Source: Candidatus Thalassarchaeaceae archaeon (GTDB lineage: Archaea > Thermoplasmatota > Poseidoniia > Poseidoniales > Thalassarchaeaceae). Taken from it: a stretch of DNA of 8,853 bases. Within the stretch, counting starts at the first letter, position 1, and each line of letters opens with the position of its first letter. Shown here one piece after another: positions 1-7,900 of the stretch. The notes under the pieces are model-generated. The model saw nothing but the letters and a program-made list of their open reading frames with translations. It was not told where the DNA came from and searched no databases. The position numbers were made by a program, and so were the translations under genes. Where the stretch lies: assembly GCA_029250565.1 (NCBI GenBank), contig JAQXFA010000002.1, forward strand, positions 1 to 8,853, read 5' to 3'.

Positions 1-699
1 CAGAACCCAACATATTCTCTACCCATACCCTCCGAAGGTTGGTGGTTAGATGGCAAATCTGAGCAAACCCCTTCTTGGTTGACTGCAGGAAATCATGTGG
101 CATGGGGTGAAGGGGATCAAATCTGCACTAATATTGCCCGTGAGCCGGGTCTAGTAGATGGCGTGCTGAATTGGAATGTAGAAACTAGGGGCGAGGTCAT
201 TATTCCTGATGTCAATGGTGAAAATCAGATGCATTTCACTCCACCGATTGGGGGTGTAGTATCGGCTTGTGATGACGGCATGATTCCTCCTTTACAAGCA
301 AATTTCACGACTGCTTCAGGACCAAGTTTAGCATTGCGGTTTGGAGAAGAAGTCACTTGGGCTTGGGTTGACCAGCCACTGACAAGCGGAGAATGGGAGT
401 TAATGAATCTTGGAAACACCTCGATCGTAATTGTCACCATGAGTCATCATGACCTAGATGATACAGATTCAGGATGGGCTGATTCATCAGGCGTGACAAT
501 ACCTCCGGGAGCTTCAATGCAACTGAATTTGACTCAGACTTTTGACTCAAATGAAGTATTGCAAGTTGCTTGGCTTTCTTTGCATGAGGAATCAGGTATC
601 ACAGATTCAATCAGGCTGAATTTCGGCTCATGGTGTTATCAGGGCGCTGATATTGACCACAGCGATAGCCAAGTTGAATGCGTTATTTCGGAGGATTGA
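1..699 (+). CDS. C-terminal part of a probable exported beta-rich protein (5' partial)
   Basis: The reading frame is open from the first base to a TGA at 697-699, giving 232 residues of the C-terminal end of a longer protein. A TTG at position 79 lies inside this frame and is not a credible start, because coding sequence continues upstream of it. I do not recognise the family. The sequence is rich in Asp, Gly, Ser, Thr and Trp with short alternating hydrophobic stretches, as in stacked beta-sandwich domains of archaeal surface proteins. It has three N-x-S/T sequons (NFT, NTS, NLT) and four cysteines, two near the start of the visible part and two near the C-terminus, which could form disulfides outside the cell. 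There is no C-terminal membrane anchor or sorting motif. Export is inferred from composition; any signal peptide would lie outside the window. The gene ends two bases before panE and carries panE's ribosome binding site, so the two are probably co-transcribed. Confidence 0.7.
   Translation, partial: QNPTYSLPIPSEGWWLDGKSEQTPSWLTAGNHVAWGEGDQICTNIAREPGLVDGVLNWNVETRGEVIIPDVNGENQMHFTPPIGGVVSACDDGMIPPLQANFTTASGPSLALRFGEEVTWAWVDQPLTSGEWELMNLGNTSIVIVTMSHHDLDDTDSGWADSSGVTIPPGASMQLNLTQTFDSNEVLQVAWLSLHEESGITDSIRLNFGSWCYQGADIDHSDSQVECVISED
690..694 (+). promoter_or_regulatory. Shine-Dalgarno site deciding the panE start
   Basis: GGAGG sits inside the last codons of the upstream gene, seven bases before the TTG at 702. 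That is ideal spacing. The same site is only one base from the TTG at 696 and lies downstream of the ATG at 678, so it favours TTG 702. The arrangement suggests that panE translation is coupled to termination of the upstream frame. Confidence 0.7.
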
Positions 700-701
700 A
701 T

Positions 702-1655
702 TTGCGAGTAGCAATACTTGGGGTCGGAGCAATTGGTTCTGTCATTGCCTCAGCCCTTGCAAAAACAGATGCCGACCTTATCCTCTACTCACGAGGTTCA
801 CAGAGTGTTGCATTAGCATCAACTGGGATAATTTTAACGACTATTGATGGCGATGTTGAACATCATCAACCAGATCGCTGGGTAGTTTCAGATTTGGAAA
901 TAATTGAGCCACTCTACAGTTGCGCCGATATTGCGATTATCTGTGGTAAATCGAACTCAACACCAGCTTTAGCCATCGCCGCTGAGATACTTTTGCGGCC
1001 GAATGGGATAGCGATTAGTGTCCAGAATGGCATGGGTCATGCGGAGAGATTAGTGGCTCGACTTGGTAAACACCGAGTGTTGGCTGGTTGCACAACACAT
1101 GCGGCTATGAGGCACGGTCCAGGTGAGGTACAATGGACTGGGCTTGGTGCGGTACGGCTTGCATCTCTTGACGAATCAGACCTTACTCCAGATGACAGGC
1201 GGGTGGACGATTTGCTATACTTATTGAGTATGTCAGGGTTGAACCCAGAATGGGAATTTGATTGTGCTGAGATGCTTTGGCAGAAACTTCTGATAAATGT
1301 GGCAATCAATCCTTTGGCAGCAATTTGTGGTGTCAGAAACGGCGAGTTGTTGTCGCGTCCGGATTTACATGAACAAGCGCTTTCAGCAATGTTAGAAGCG
1401 GCTCAAGTGGCAACCGCAGAAGGTGTTGACATGTCCTTCTTTGATTGTGAGGCTGAACTGAAAAGAGTGCTTGAGGCTACAGCGGCTAACCGTTGTTCAA
1501 TGTTACAGGATGTAATGGCTGGGAGAATAACCGAGATTGACTCACTTTGTGGGGAGGTTGTTAGGCGGGGCGAGGAATTAGGGATTCCAACGCCGTTGAA
1601 TCAACAGTTGTTGACGCTTGTCAAAGGAATTGAGCATTCAACAAGAACCGAGTGA
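702..1655 (+). CDS. panE: 2-dehydropantoate 2-reductase (ketopantoate reductase)
   Basis: This enzyme reduces ketopantoate to pantoate with NADPH in the cytoplasm, on the route to pantothenate and coenzyme A. The chosen TTG start gives 317 residues beginning MRVAILGVGAIG, the usual family N-terminus, and has a well-placed GGAGG. An ATG at 678 would add eight residues and lacks a ribosome binding site. The Rossmann GxGxxG motif is at residues 7-12, and the NGMG motif of the N-terminal domain starts at N109. The C-terminal ApbA_C domain begins near residue 185, with WQKLLINVAINPL carrying the catalytic lysine K195 and N199. The substrate-binding segment SMLQD (266-270) and TEID, with E278, follow and closely resemble E. 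coli PanE. Length is normal for the family (about 290-320). Some family members reduce other 2-oxoacids, so the exact substrate is inferred. The gene is not near other CoA genes in this window; it follows an unrelated probable surface-protein gene by two bases. Confidence 0.87.
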   Translation: MRVAILGVGAIGSVIASALAKTDADLILYSRGSQSVALASTGIILTTIDGDVEHHQPDRWVVSDLEIIEPLYSCADIAIICGKSNSTPALAIAAEILLRPNGIAISVQNGMGHAERLVARLGKHRVLAGCTTHAAMRHGPGEVQWTGLGAVRLASLDESDLTPDDRRVDDLLYLLSMSGLNPEWEFDCAEMLWQKLLINVAINPLAAICGVRNGELLSRPDLHEQALSAMLEAAQVATAEGVDMSFFDCEAELKRVLEATAANRCSMLQDVMAGRITEIDSLCGEVVRRGEELGIPTPLNQQLLTLVKGIEHSTRTE

Positions 1656-1673
1656 CTGAGGCGATGCTCAGTC
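1654..1673. terminator. Hairpin in the convergent gap, possible bidirectional terminator
   Basis: GACTGAG (1654-1660) and CTCAGTC (1667-1673) form a perfect seven-base-pair stem with a six-base loop, starting within the panE stop codon. It lies between two convergent genes, where a transcript end is needed on both strands. No T-run follows on either strand, so it is neither a classical intrinsic terminator nor an archaeal oligo-T terminator. It could act as an RNA 3'-end structure. Confidence 0.35.
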
Positions 1674-1693
1674 CGTACCGGGTGCGTAGCTTC

Positions 1694-2041
1694 TCAGTTA
1701 CCAATCAATTGGTAATCGGGAGAAAGTGGTGTGGCACCGGTTTCTATGGAAATGATTTGACCGTCTTTGAACTGCATGAACGACAAGACCGCTTCGGAGT
1801 CCGAGTCATTCGCAAAGTGAATGATTGAATGAGAAACTCCAACTTCATCATTTTCATACAGAATTCGGTTGTTTTCTGCAGTCGGTTTGTTTTCACTCAT
1901 CACGAAGCCCAAAATATCTGACTTGCCCATGGTGACGTTACCAACGTGTGGATTGAACACAAAATCATCGTGGATGATCATTTCAAGTGTTTCGATATCT
2001 CCCATATCCAGGGCTCCATTGTATGCTTCTATGATTGACAT
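1694..2041 (-). CDS. Small NTF2/SnoaL-like fold protein of unknown substrate
   Basis: This 115-residue protein has the size and pattern of the NTF2-like (SnoaL / ketosteroid-isomerase-like) alpha+beta cone fold. An N-terminal helix reads IIEAYNGALDMGDIETLEMI, followed by HDDFVFNPHVG (residues 24-34), typical of the helix-turn-strand start of SnoaL-like proteins. Several beta strands then end in FKDGQIISIETGA. The ATG at 2041 is secure because an in-frame TGA lies two codons upstream. No clear Shine-Dalgarno site precedes it. The protein has no signal peptide, cysteine or membrane segment, so it is probably cytosolic. It lies 42 bases downstream of nadB on the same strand and may share its transcript. 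Members of this fold include isomerases, cyclases, dehydratases and purely binding proteins; no catalytic assignment can be made from sequence alone. Confidence 0.75.
   Translation of the reverse strand: MSIIEAYNGALDMGDIETLEMIIHDDFVFNPHVGNVTMGKSDILGFVMSENKPTAENNRILYENDEVGVSHSIIHFANDSDSEAVLSFMQFKDGQIISIETGATPLSPDYQLIGN
1698..1715. repeat. Short inverted repeat at the 3' end of the NTF2-like gene
   Basis: TTACCAA (1698-1704) and TTGGTAA (1709-1715) are perfect inverted arms around a four-base centre. They cover the last codons of the minus-strand gene. With the hairpin at 1654-1673 this makes two stem-loops within about 60 bases of the convergent junction. Being coding sequence and AT-rich, the repeat may be chance. 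Confidence 0.35.
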
Positions 2042-2083
2042 GAATCAATCTAATGGCAATCCCTGTTTAACTCAATCGGTAGC

Positions 2084-3724
2084 CTAGGTAAGGTCAAGAT
2101 TGTAGTGAAGTCCAACATTGACTTCCCGGGCCAAAGAAGCAGCCATTATCATCTGTGCTAATTGCACCATATTTCTCAACTCAACAATTTCTCTTGAAGG
2201 CAAGCAACGACGCCAAATGCGTTCAACTTCTTCATTGAGTAAGGCCAATCTTCTCTGTGCTCTTTTCATTCTCCAGTTACTCTTCACTAGACCGACGTCA
2301 TCGCTCATGGTGGAGCGTAGTTGTGCTCGGTCATGCACTAAAGGCGCGTGTTCCTCTAAGTCTGCAAGTCCATCAGCTCGCCATTCAGGTAGGCTGGTTT
2401 TTTCTTCTGCTGCGGTCGCTAACCACTCAAGCACCCTAACCCCTGCTCGGTGAGAGAATACCACCGCCTCAAGCAATGAGTTACTGGCCAGTCGGTTTGC
2501 CCCATGAAGTCCTGTGCAAGCAGTTTCGCCAATAGCAAACAATCCGTCGACTAATCTGTCACTTTTCGTACTGAATGTAGGGTCATCGGAGTTGAGGTCG
2601 CGCTGCCAAACTTCCCCCCACTCATTAACCGCCAATCCCCCTACAATGTAGTGTGCAGCTGGCGCCACAGGGATCGCATCAATACCGATTTTTAAGCCGT
2701 TTTTGAGCATTTTATTGGCTATATTAGGGAATCTTGATGCAAGATGTACAGCATCTAAATGCTCTGTCACTAACAATACGTGGTGCCGGCCACTGCGTTT
2801 CAATTCAGTATCAATAGCCCTCGCAACAATATCGCGGGTTGCAAGACTTCCTCGGGCATCAGTCTGGCGCATAAATGAGAAATCATTTGGGTCAGCGGAA
2901 GAGTCTGTTTGTTTTGCTTGATGCCAGTTCTCAAGGTCTTCTGCAGTCATCAAGACTGCTCCATCTCCTCTTACCGCCTCTGAAATTAGGAATGGGTTTG
3001 AATCTCCATTACTGTAGGCAGTTGGGTGGAATTGCGCGAATTCTAAGTCGGCAACAGCAGCGCCTGCTCTGACGGCCATAGCGATCCCATCCCCTGTTGC
3101 AACCGATGGATTTGTGGTGTGTCGCCATAATTGTCCAGCACCTCCTGTAGCGATTAGAACAGCGCGGCTAGGTAGTGTGAAAACAGAGCCATCAGAATTG
3201 AGACACCAGAGGCCAGCGATTTTTCTTTCATCAGAATCACGGTCATCTAAAATGAGGTCAAGAGCAAGGCAATCTTCGTAGATTGTAATCCTCTTTTCCG
3301 AGCGACAGGAAGCAATCAGTGCACGCTCTATTTCAGCCCCTGTCGCATCTTTTGTGTGTAGAATCCTACGTTCTTGGTGTCCACCTTCCATGGCTAAATC
3401 GTAAGCACCATTCTCTTCTTTGTCAAAATTCACGCCCTCATTAACCAAGTCTTGAATTCTGGCTGCGGCCTCTTTTACAACCATTCGGACAATTTTCTCA
3501 TCCCCTATTCCTGCTCCAGCCTCTAGGGTGTCCCGGATGTGGGCATCAACAGCTTCTGAGTCATTAGTGTCAAGAACACCTGCAATACCGCCTTGGGCTC
3601 GATTGGTTGAAGAGTCTGAAAGCCGTTGTTTAGTTACTAGTGCAACCTTTTGTCCAGCCCGTGCGCAACGGGTTGCAACGAAGAGACCGGCGATACCTGA
3701 GCCGACTATGGTTACATCTACCAT
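2084..3724 (-). CDS. nadB: L-aspartate oxidase
   Basis: This FAD enzyme oxidises L-aspartate to iminoaspartate using oxygen or fumarate, the first step of de novo NAD synthesis; quinolinate synthase (NadA) uses the product. The ATG at 3724 gives 546 residues counting from MVDVTIVGSGIAG, close to E. coli NadB (540), and has GGAG eight bases upstream. An ATG at 3757 would add eleven residues and has no ribosome binding site. The FAD dinucleotide motif GxGxxG is at residues 8-13 and SSTNRAQGG at 38-46. FHPTAY carries H233, LATRDIVARA carries R297, and AAHYIVGGLAV and GLHGANRLASNS (R411) follow, matching the substrate-binding His and Arg positions of E. coli NadB. The GLHGANRLASNSLLE block and the C-terminal helical domain separate it from succinate dehydrogenase flavoproteins only in part, but no SdhB partner is nearby. 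nadA and nadC are not in the window. Its presence suggests de novo NAD synthesis, and use of oxygen or fumarate as acceptor is likely. Confidence 0.94.
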   Translation of the reverse strand: MVDVTIVGSGIAGLFVATRCARAGQKVALVTKQRLSDSSTNRAQGGIAGVLDTNDSEAVDAHIRDTLEAGAGIGDEKIVRMVVKEAAARIQDLVNEGVNFDKEENGAYDLAMEGGHQERRILHTKDATGAEIERALIASCRSEKRITIYEDCLALDLILDDRDSDERKIAGLWCLNSDGSVFTLPSRAVLIATGGAGQLWRHTTNPSVATGDGIAMAVRAGAAVADLEFAQFHPTAYSNGDSNPFLISEAVRGDGAVLMTAEDLENWHQAKQTDSSADPNDFSFMRQTDARGSLATRDIVARAIDTELKRSGRHHVLLVTEHLDAVHLASRFPNIANKMLKNGLKIGIDAIPVAPAAHYIVGGLAVNEWGEVWQRDLNSDDPTFSTKSDRLVDGLFAIGETACTGLHGANRLASNSLLEAVVFSHRAGVRVLEWLATAAEEKTSLPEWRADGLADLEEHAPLVHDRAQLRSTMSDDVGLVKSNWRMKRAQRRLALLNEEVERIWRRCLPSREIVELRNMVQLAQMIMAASLAREVNVGLHYNLDLT

Positions 3725-3732
3725 ACAGAGGT

Positions 3733-3736
3733 CTCC
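3733..3736 (-). promoter_or_regulatory. Shine-Dalgarno site deciding the nadB start
   Basis: On the minus strand this reads GGAG, eight bases before the ATG at 3724-3722. It supports that start over the ATG at 3757-3755, which has no such site upstream and would place this motif inside the coding region. Confidence 0.55.
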
Positions 3737-3779
3737 GGGTAATCGCCTCAAACCCATATGAATTGAAGGTTGCTCTTCG

Positions 3780-3792
3780 GAATTTTAAATTC
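3780..3792. promoter_or_regulatory. Symmetric TATA-like element between divergent genes
   Basis: GAATTT-T-AAATTC is a perfect six-base inverted repeat around one central base, so it reads as an A/T-rich TATA-like box on both strands. For nadB, a transcript starting about 25 bases away (near 3759) would have a leader of roughly 35 bases that includes its GGAG site. For the membrane protein on the plus strand, a start near 3813 would leave a leader of roughly 50 bases before GTG 3866. No BRE was firmly identified, so the promoter role is an inference from position and composition. Confidence 0.4.
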
Positions 3793-3865
3793 GGGTGCAG
3801 GAGAGTTATGTTTTACTCTCCATATTACACAACTACTAACAATCTCCGGCGGCGCCTTATCAATT

Positions 3866-4672
3866 GTGACAAAGGCGAAGCCGTTGATACTCGCCATCGT
3901 CGGAGTCCTTCTGTTGTCATTTGTAGTTTACAATGTGGAGGTTGGATTATACTACTTCCAGTATCCAGACCAATTAGTACATTACAAAATGGAAATTATT
4001 GAAATTATATCTGGTAATTGTGATAGGGAAGTCATCAATGCTGATTTAGCCGATCATCGGAGCAATCAATGTCTATCTCCTTTAGGGACATATTACGTAA
4101 TTGATGTGATTATTGCAGCAATTGGATTCGTCTTTTCAATATCTGCTCCAATAGTTGCATTGAAGCAATCAGGGAAATTAAAGATTTCACGAGGTTGGTC
4201 GAAAAACATGGCTCGAATTCGTTTGGTTTTCGGCGTCAGTTTGGTGACAATTGCAGTTTCTGATGCTATGGGGTTGCTAACAACCGAGGGACAACCTCTT
4301 GATTGGGCGCTGGTTCTAGGGATACCAATGCCTGCATTCATGGTTGAAGTTTCTCTCCTAATATTGGGTGTCGTGGTCATCAAAAAGGCAGTACGTCGCC
4401 TCAAATCGAAACCGAAGTCAGGATTTGCCGAACCATGGCAAATGGCTGGCGCGGGTGGCTTCCGTGGTTCCCTTGAAAAGAAGGAAAAGAAATCTAACAA
4501 AGGTGGTGTTATGACCGTTGGTGACCTTCGTTCTGCACTCTCACTAGATCAGTATGAGGATATTTTCCAACTTGGTACTAGTTCTGGTGATGATATGTCG
4601 GTCGGTCGCATGTGCCATTACTGTAATGGCCAAGGATGTGCACAATGTGATTTCAAAGGCGAATTCATGTGA
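3866..4672 (+). CDS. Four-helix membrane protein with C-terminal DnaJ-type zinc knuckle
   Basis: The family is not recognised. From the GTG at 3866 the product is 268 residues. Four hydrophobic segments lie at about 6-23, 76-98, 118-138 and 147-172. Lysines precede the first helix, the loop between helices 2 and 3 (100-120) is rich in Lys/Arg, and the segment after helix 4 (173-212) is strongly basic, so both termini should be cytoplasmic. The outer loop between helices 1 and 2 holds C52 and C69, a possible disulfide. The tail ends in C250-x2-C253-NGQG-C258-x2-C261, a compact CxxCxGxGCxxC that resembles the zinc-binding repeats of DnaJ and probably binds one zinc. Start choice is uncertain: there is no Shine-Dalgarno site at 3866, and a TTG at 3770 would add 32 unlikely residues. 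The gene is divergent from nadB. No enzyme motif is visible; sensing, scaffolding or a chaperone-partner role would all be speculation. Confidence 0.8.
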   Translation: MTKAKPLILAIVGVLLLSFVVYNVEVGLYYFQYPDQLVHYKMEIIEIISGNCDREVINADLADHRSNQCLSPLGTYYVIDVIIAAIGFVFSISAPIVALKQSGKLKISRGWSKNMARIRLVFGVSLVTIAVSDAMGLLTTEGQPLDWALVLGIPMPAFMVEVSLLILGVVVIKKAVRRLKSKPKSGFAEPWQMAGAGGFRGSLEKKEKKSNKGGVMTVGDLRSALSLDQYEDIFQLGTSSGDDMSVGRMCHYCNGQGCAQCDFKGEFM

Positions 4673-4700
4673 GATAGTTGGTTTTACCTAAACAAGACTC

Positions 4701-4717
4701 AATTATTTTTGATTTCC
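4701..4717 (+). terminator. Probable archaeal oligo-T terminator
   Basis: A run of five T (4706-4710) followed by GA and three more T lies about 35 bases after the stop of the membrane-protein gene. Archaeal RNA polymerase commonly ends transcription at such T-rich stretches without a hairpin, and none is visible just upstream. Confidence 0.45.
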
Positions 4718-4858
4718 GAAATGTAGTGTGATAACTAACTACGCTGAAATCGTTTTCTCCTGCTAATAATGCGCGTTATTGATAGAATCTATGAAACGCT
4801 TGACGGCTCTTAAGTCGGGGTCTTGAAACCGCTCTCTCGCGCGTGACTGACCACCATC

Positions 4859-4866
4859 ATTTATAG
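4859..4866 (+). promoter_or_regulatory. Candidate TATA box for smc
   Basis: ATTTATAG lies about 57-64 bases before the ATG at 4923. A transcript starting about 25 bases downstream would have a leader of roughly 35 bases. The match is to a generic archaeal TATA pattern only, and no BRE was firmly identified. Confidence 0.3.
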
Positions 4867-4922
4867 TCCCTTGAAATCCCCCGATGAAATCGTAGTCGCT
4901 TTTCGCGACCAAAAAGCAGGGG

Positions 4923-7900
4923 ATGGGAAACTTGCATCTGAAAGCAATAGAAATGGAGAATTTTAAATCATTCAAAGGAGAAGTCGTAATACCGTTTGAA
5001 GTCGGTTTTACTGGGATAACAGGACCTAATGGTTCTGGGAAATCAAATTGTGGTGATGCACTACAGTTTGTTTTAGGTGCTAAGAGTTCGAAAAGCCTCC
5101 GCGCTGAAAATGTAGGTCAACTGATATTCAATGGCGGCAATCGCGGCAAAGCTGCAAAAAATTGCAAAGTAACACTTGTTTTTGACAATCCAAAAGATTC
5201 CAATGGTAATCGAAGATTGAAGGTTGATACAGATGAAGTACTCCTTACAAGAACTGTCAGGTTAGGTCGTAAAGGAAATTCAAACTCTGCTTATTATCTC
5301 AATGAAAGGCCCTCAACTGCAACCGAATTTCGCCGTCTCTTAACAGGGGCTGGTGCCCGAGGAGATGGTTACAATATCGTTCTTCAAGGAGACGTCACTC
5401 ACCTCGCCACTATGACTGACCGCGCTCGCCGTAAGGTTCTCGAAGATGTTGCAGGTGTAACATCCTATGACGATGAGATACGCAAGGCAAATCGCCAGCG
5501 TGACAAAGTCGAGCAGTATCTTGAACAGATTACTTTGTTAGAGGAAGAAATCAATAAGCGAATCAAAACTCTGGCTAAAGAACGTGAGCAAGCGATGAAA
5601 TATCGTGAATTACAGGAAACTTTGGAAACAGCTCGTAGGACTTTGATGCACTCTCGCCACCGTAGCCGATTAGAAGAAATTGAATTGGTTACTGATGAGC
5701 GAGGTAACTACATCGTACGCCTCAGTGAAATCGGTGAAGAGATTGAAGCCGATAACAAGCAAGAATTGTCAATTGAAGACGAGTTGGCTGAAATTCAGCG
5801 CCAATTGAATGAGGTGTTGGGGGATGATGGTAAGAAATTAGGTGACCAGCAGCGCCGCCTAGAAGTTGAAGTTGAAACAAGAAAAGACCGTATTTCAGGA
5901 TTGAAGGAAGACATTGGTGATGCGGGTGATGAGCAAGAAGTTCTGCAAGCAGAACAGGTTGAAGCCGAACAAGCGCTTGCGGCTCACGAAGAATCTCTAG
6001 ATTCAGCAAGAGATACTCTCAAGAAAGCAGAAGAGGATCTTCAAGGAGCTGCTGAGGCAGAAGAAGACGCACGCTCTGCTCTTGATTCTGGAGACAAAGT
6101 TGTTCACGAACTCAATCGTGCTTTTGGTAAATCAACTGAAGCAGTTGAAAAGACCCAGGAAGTTGCAAATAAAGCAATCCTAAAGGTTGGTGCCGAAACT
6201 CAGAATGTTGAATTTTTACACCAACAACTCGCTGACCTTGAAACAGCCCTTGATGAAGCAAGGTTGAATCGCGATGACCTATTACTTCAGGGCGAAGAAC
6301 TAGATTCCAATGCACCTGAACAAGATCGCACAAAATTGGCTCAAGAGTTGGCAAAAATCCAACGCCAAGAGCGCGGCTTACTAGATGATGTACAGAGGTC
6401 TGAGGAACAATTGCGTGATGCAGAGATGGCTTTGGTTAGAGCCAGAGGTGAACTTGAGAACCGCAGTGGTAGTACTGCTGGCATGGCTCGCGCAGTCAAG
6501 GCAGTATTGAATCTCAGAGATTCAGGTGAAGTTAGAGGCATACTCGGCTCAATGTCAGAACTTTGTGCTCCAAAAGATTCGCGGGATGAAGAAGCCCTTG
6601 CCTACGCAATGGGTGGAGGTATGAACAGTATTGTAGTCCGTGATGATGAAACTGCTGCACAGTGTATCTCTTGGCTACGGCAGAACAAGGCAGGAAGAGC
6701 AACTTTCCTACCCTTGAATCGTTTACAATCCCGCCGCCCAGGCGGTCGTTCTGTGATGGTTTCACGGCAATCCGGTGTTGTTGGATTCGCTTCTGATTTA
6801 TTGGAATATGATAATTCAATTGAACTTGCAGTCATCAATGTAGTACGAGACACTCTAATTGTCGAGTCAATGGATGTCGCTCGCCGCCACATGGGTGGTG
6901 TTAGAATGGTCACCAGGACCGGTTCTGTGGTTGAAGGAAGTGGTGCAATGGTTGGAGGCTCAGCAAGATCAAATCGCCCACAGTTTGGCGGTAAGATGGC
7001 AGGAAGTTCAGTAGTTGAAAAGGCCGAAGAAGATGTTGAACGTCTAAGCCTAGTTGCTGAAACAGGCCGAGCAGCCTTGGCTGAATTGCGACAGAGCGAG
7101 CATCAACTCCGTCAACGAATAACCAATCTTGCTAATGATGATCACGCCTTTGAAGCGAGAGCTTGGAAAGAAGATTTAGGGCGTGCTGAGACATCATTCA
7201 AAGATTCAGAAAGCAAAGTTAAGGTTGCATTGAAGAATTTAGAACAAGCAACTGCGAAGCAGAATAAGGCTGAAAGCGCCTCTGAATTAGCCAATAACGC
7301 TCATCAAGATGCATTACAAGCAAAGACTGATGCCGCAACTGCTCTCCAAGAAGGAAGCCCACAGCATCTTTCCCGCCTTCTACGTGATTCACAAGAGCAA
7401 CGTAATGAAGCAGAACGGGCAAAACTCACTGCAAAAGAAACACTTTCTGGTGGTGAGAACCAATCAATTTTGTTGACTAGCCAAATCAAGGAACTACAAC
7501 GTCGTATTGATGAGCAACAGTCAATCGTTGATAAGGCTACGAAGAAAATTTCAGACGCTGAATCGGAAATAGAAACTTACCAAGAGGAACTTGATACAGT
7601 TAGTGAAGCCCACTCACAGATAACCGAGGAGTATCGTGAGTTAGATGACAAGAGAATTGCATTACGTGAAGAGCGCGTCAAACTAACAACACGTTTGGAA
7701 CAAAAAGTACGAGACCGTGATGCGATTAACAAGAGAATCACAGACCTCAATCTTCAGATTCACCAAAAGAAGGAAGCACTGCGAGAATTGGATGCAGAAA
7801 TGGCTGAACTAGAAATCAAGCCAGCCTCTGATGATGCGGTACTTCCCACAGTTCAAGAGGCTGAAGCATCGGTTAGAAACCTTGAGCGCAGAGTTGGCAA

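Larger units (their letters stand above)
4673..4922. other. Intergenic region before smc, no gene recognised
   Basis: These 250 bases separate the membrane-protein gene from smc. They hold the T-rich stretch near 4706, a hairpin-prone segment at 4771-4799 (outer arms GCGTT/AACGC, inner arms ATAG/CTAT), a TATA-like box near 4859, and a small stem GTCGC/GCGAC at 4895-4909 just before smc. I looked for tRNA features (T-loop, acceptor pairing) and found none. A minus-strand open frame of 70 codons (4975-4763) begins inside smc and shows no recognisable protein features, so it is not called. Confidence 0.5.

Noticed and set aside
79..699. Complete gene starting at TTG 79
   Set aside because: The frame is open to the first base of the window and the upstream codons look like the same kind of protein, so this is a 5'-truncated gene.
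2118..3072. Plus-strand open frames opposite nadB
   Set aside because: They lie wholly antisense to a well-supported nadB and show no family signature.
3725..3757. Longer nadB start at the ATG 3757-3755
   Set aside because: It adds eleven residues before the usual NadB N-terminus and lacks a ribosome binding site, while the inner ATG has GGAG eight bases upstream.
3808..4002. ATG with a GGAG site four bases upstream, opening a 64-codon frame before and over the membrane-protein start
   Set aside because: The frame overlaps the membrane-protein gene out of phase and its product has no plausible protein character. The spacing is short. It was kept only as a remote upstream-ORF possibility.
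4770..4850. Possible tRNA or other structured RNA gene before smc
   Set aside because: Hairpins are present, but no T-arm consensus, acceptor pairing or anticodon arm could be assembled on either strand.
4763..4975. Minus-strand open frame of 70 codons across the smc start
   Set aside because: It starts inside the smc coding sequence, has no recognisable domain or ribosome binding site, and its sequence is explained by the antisense of smc plus its leader.
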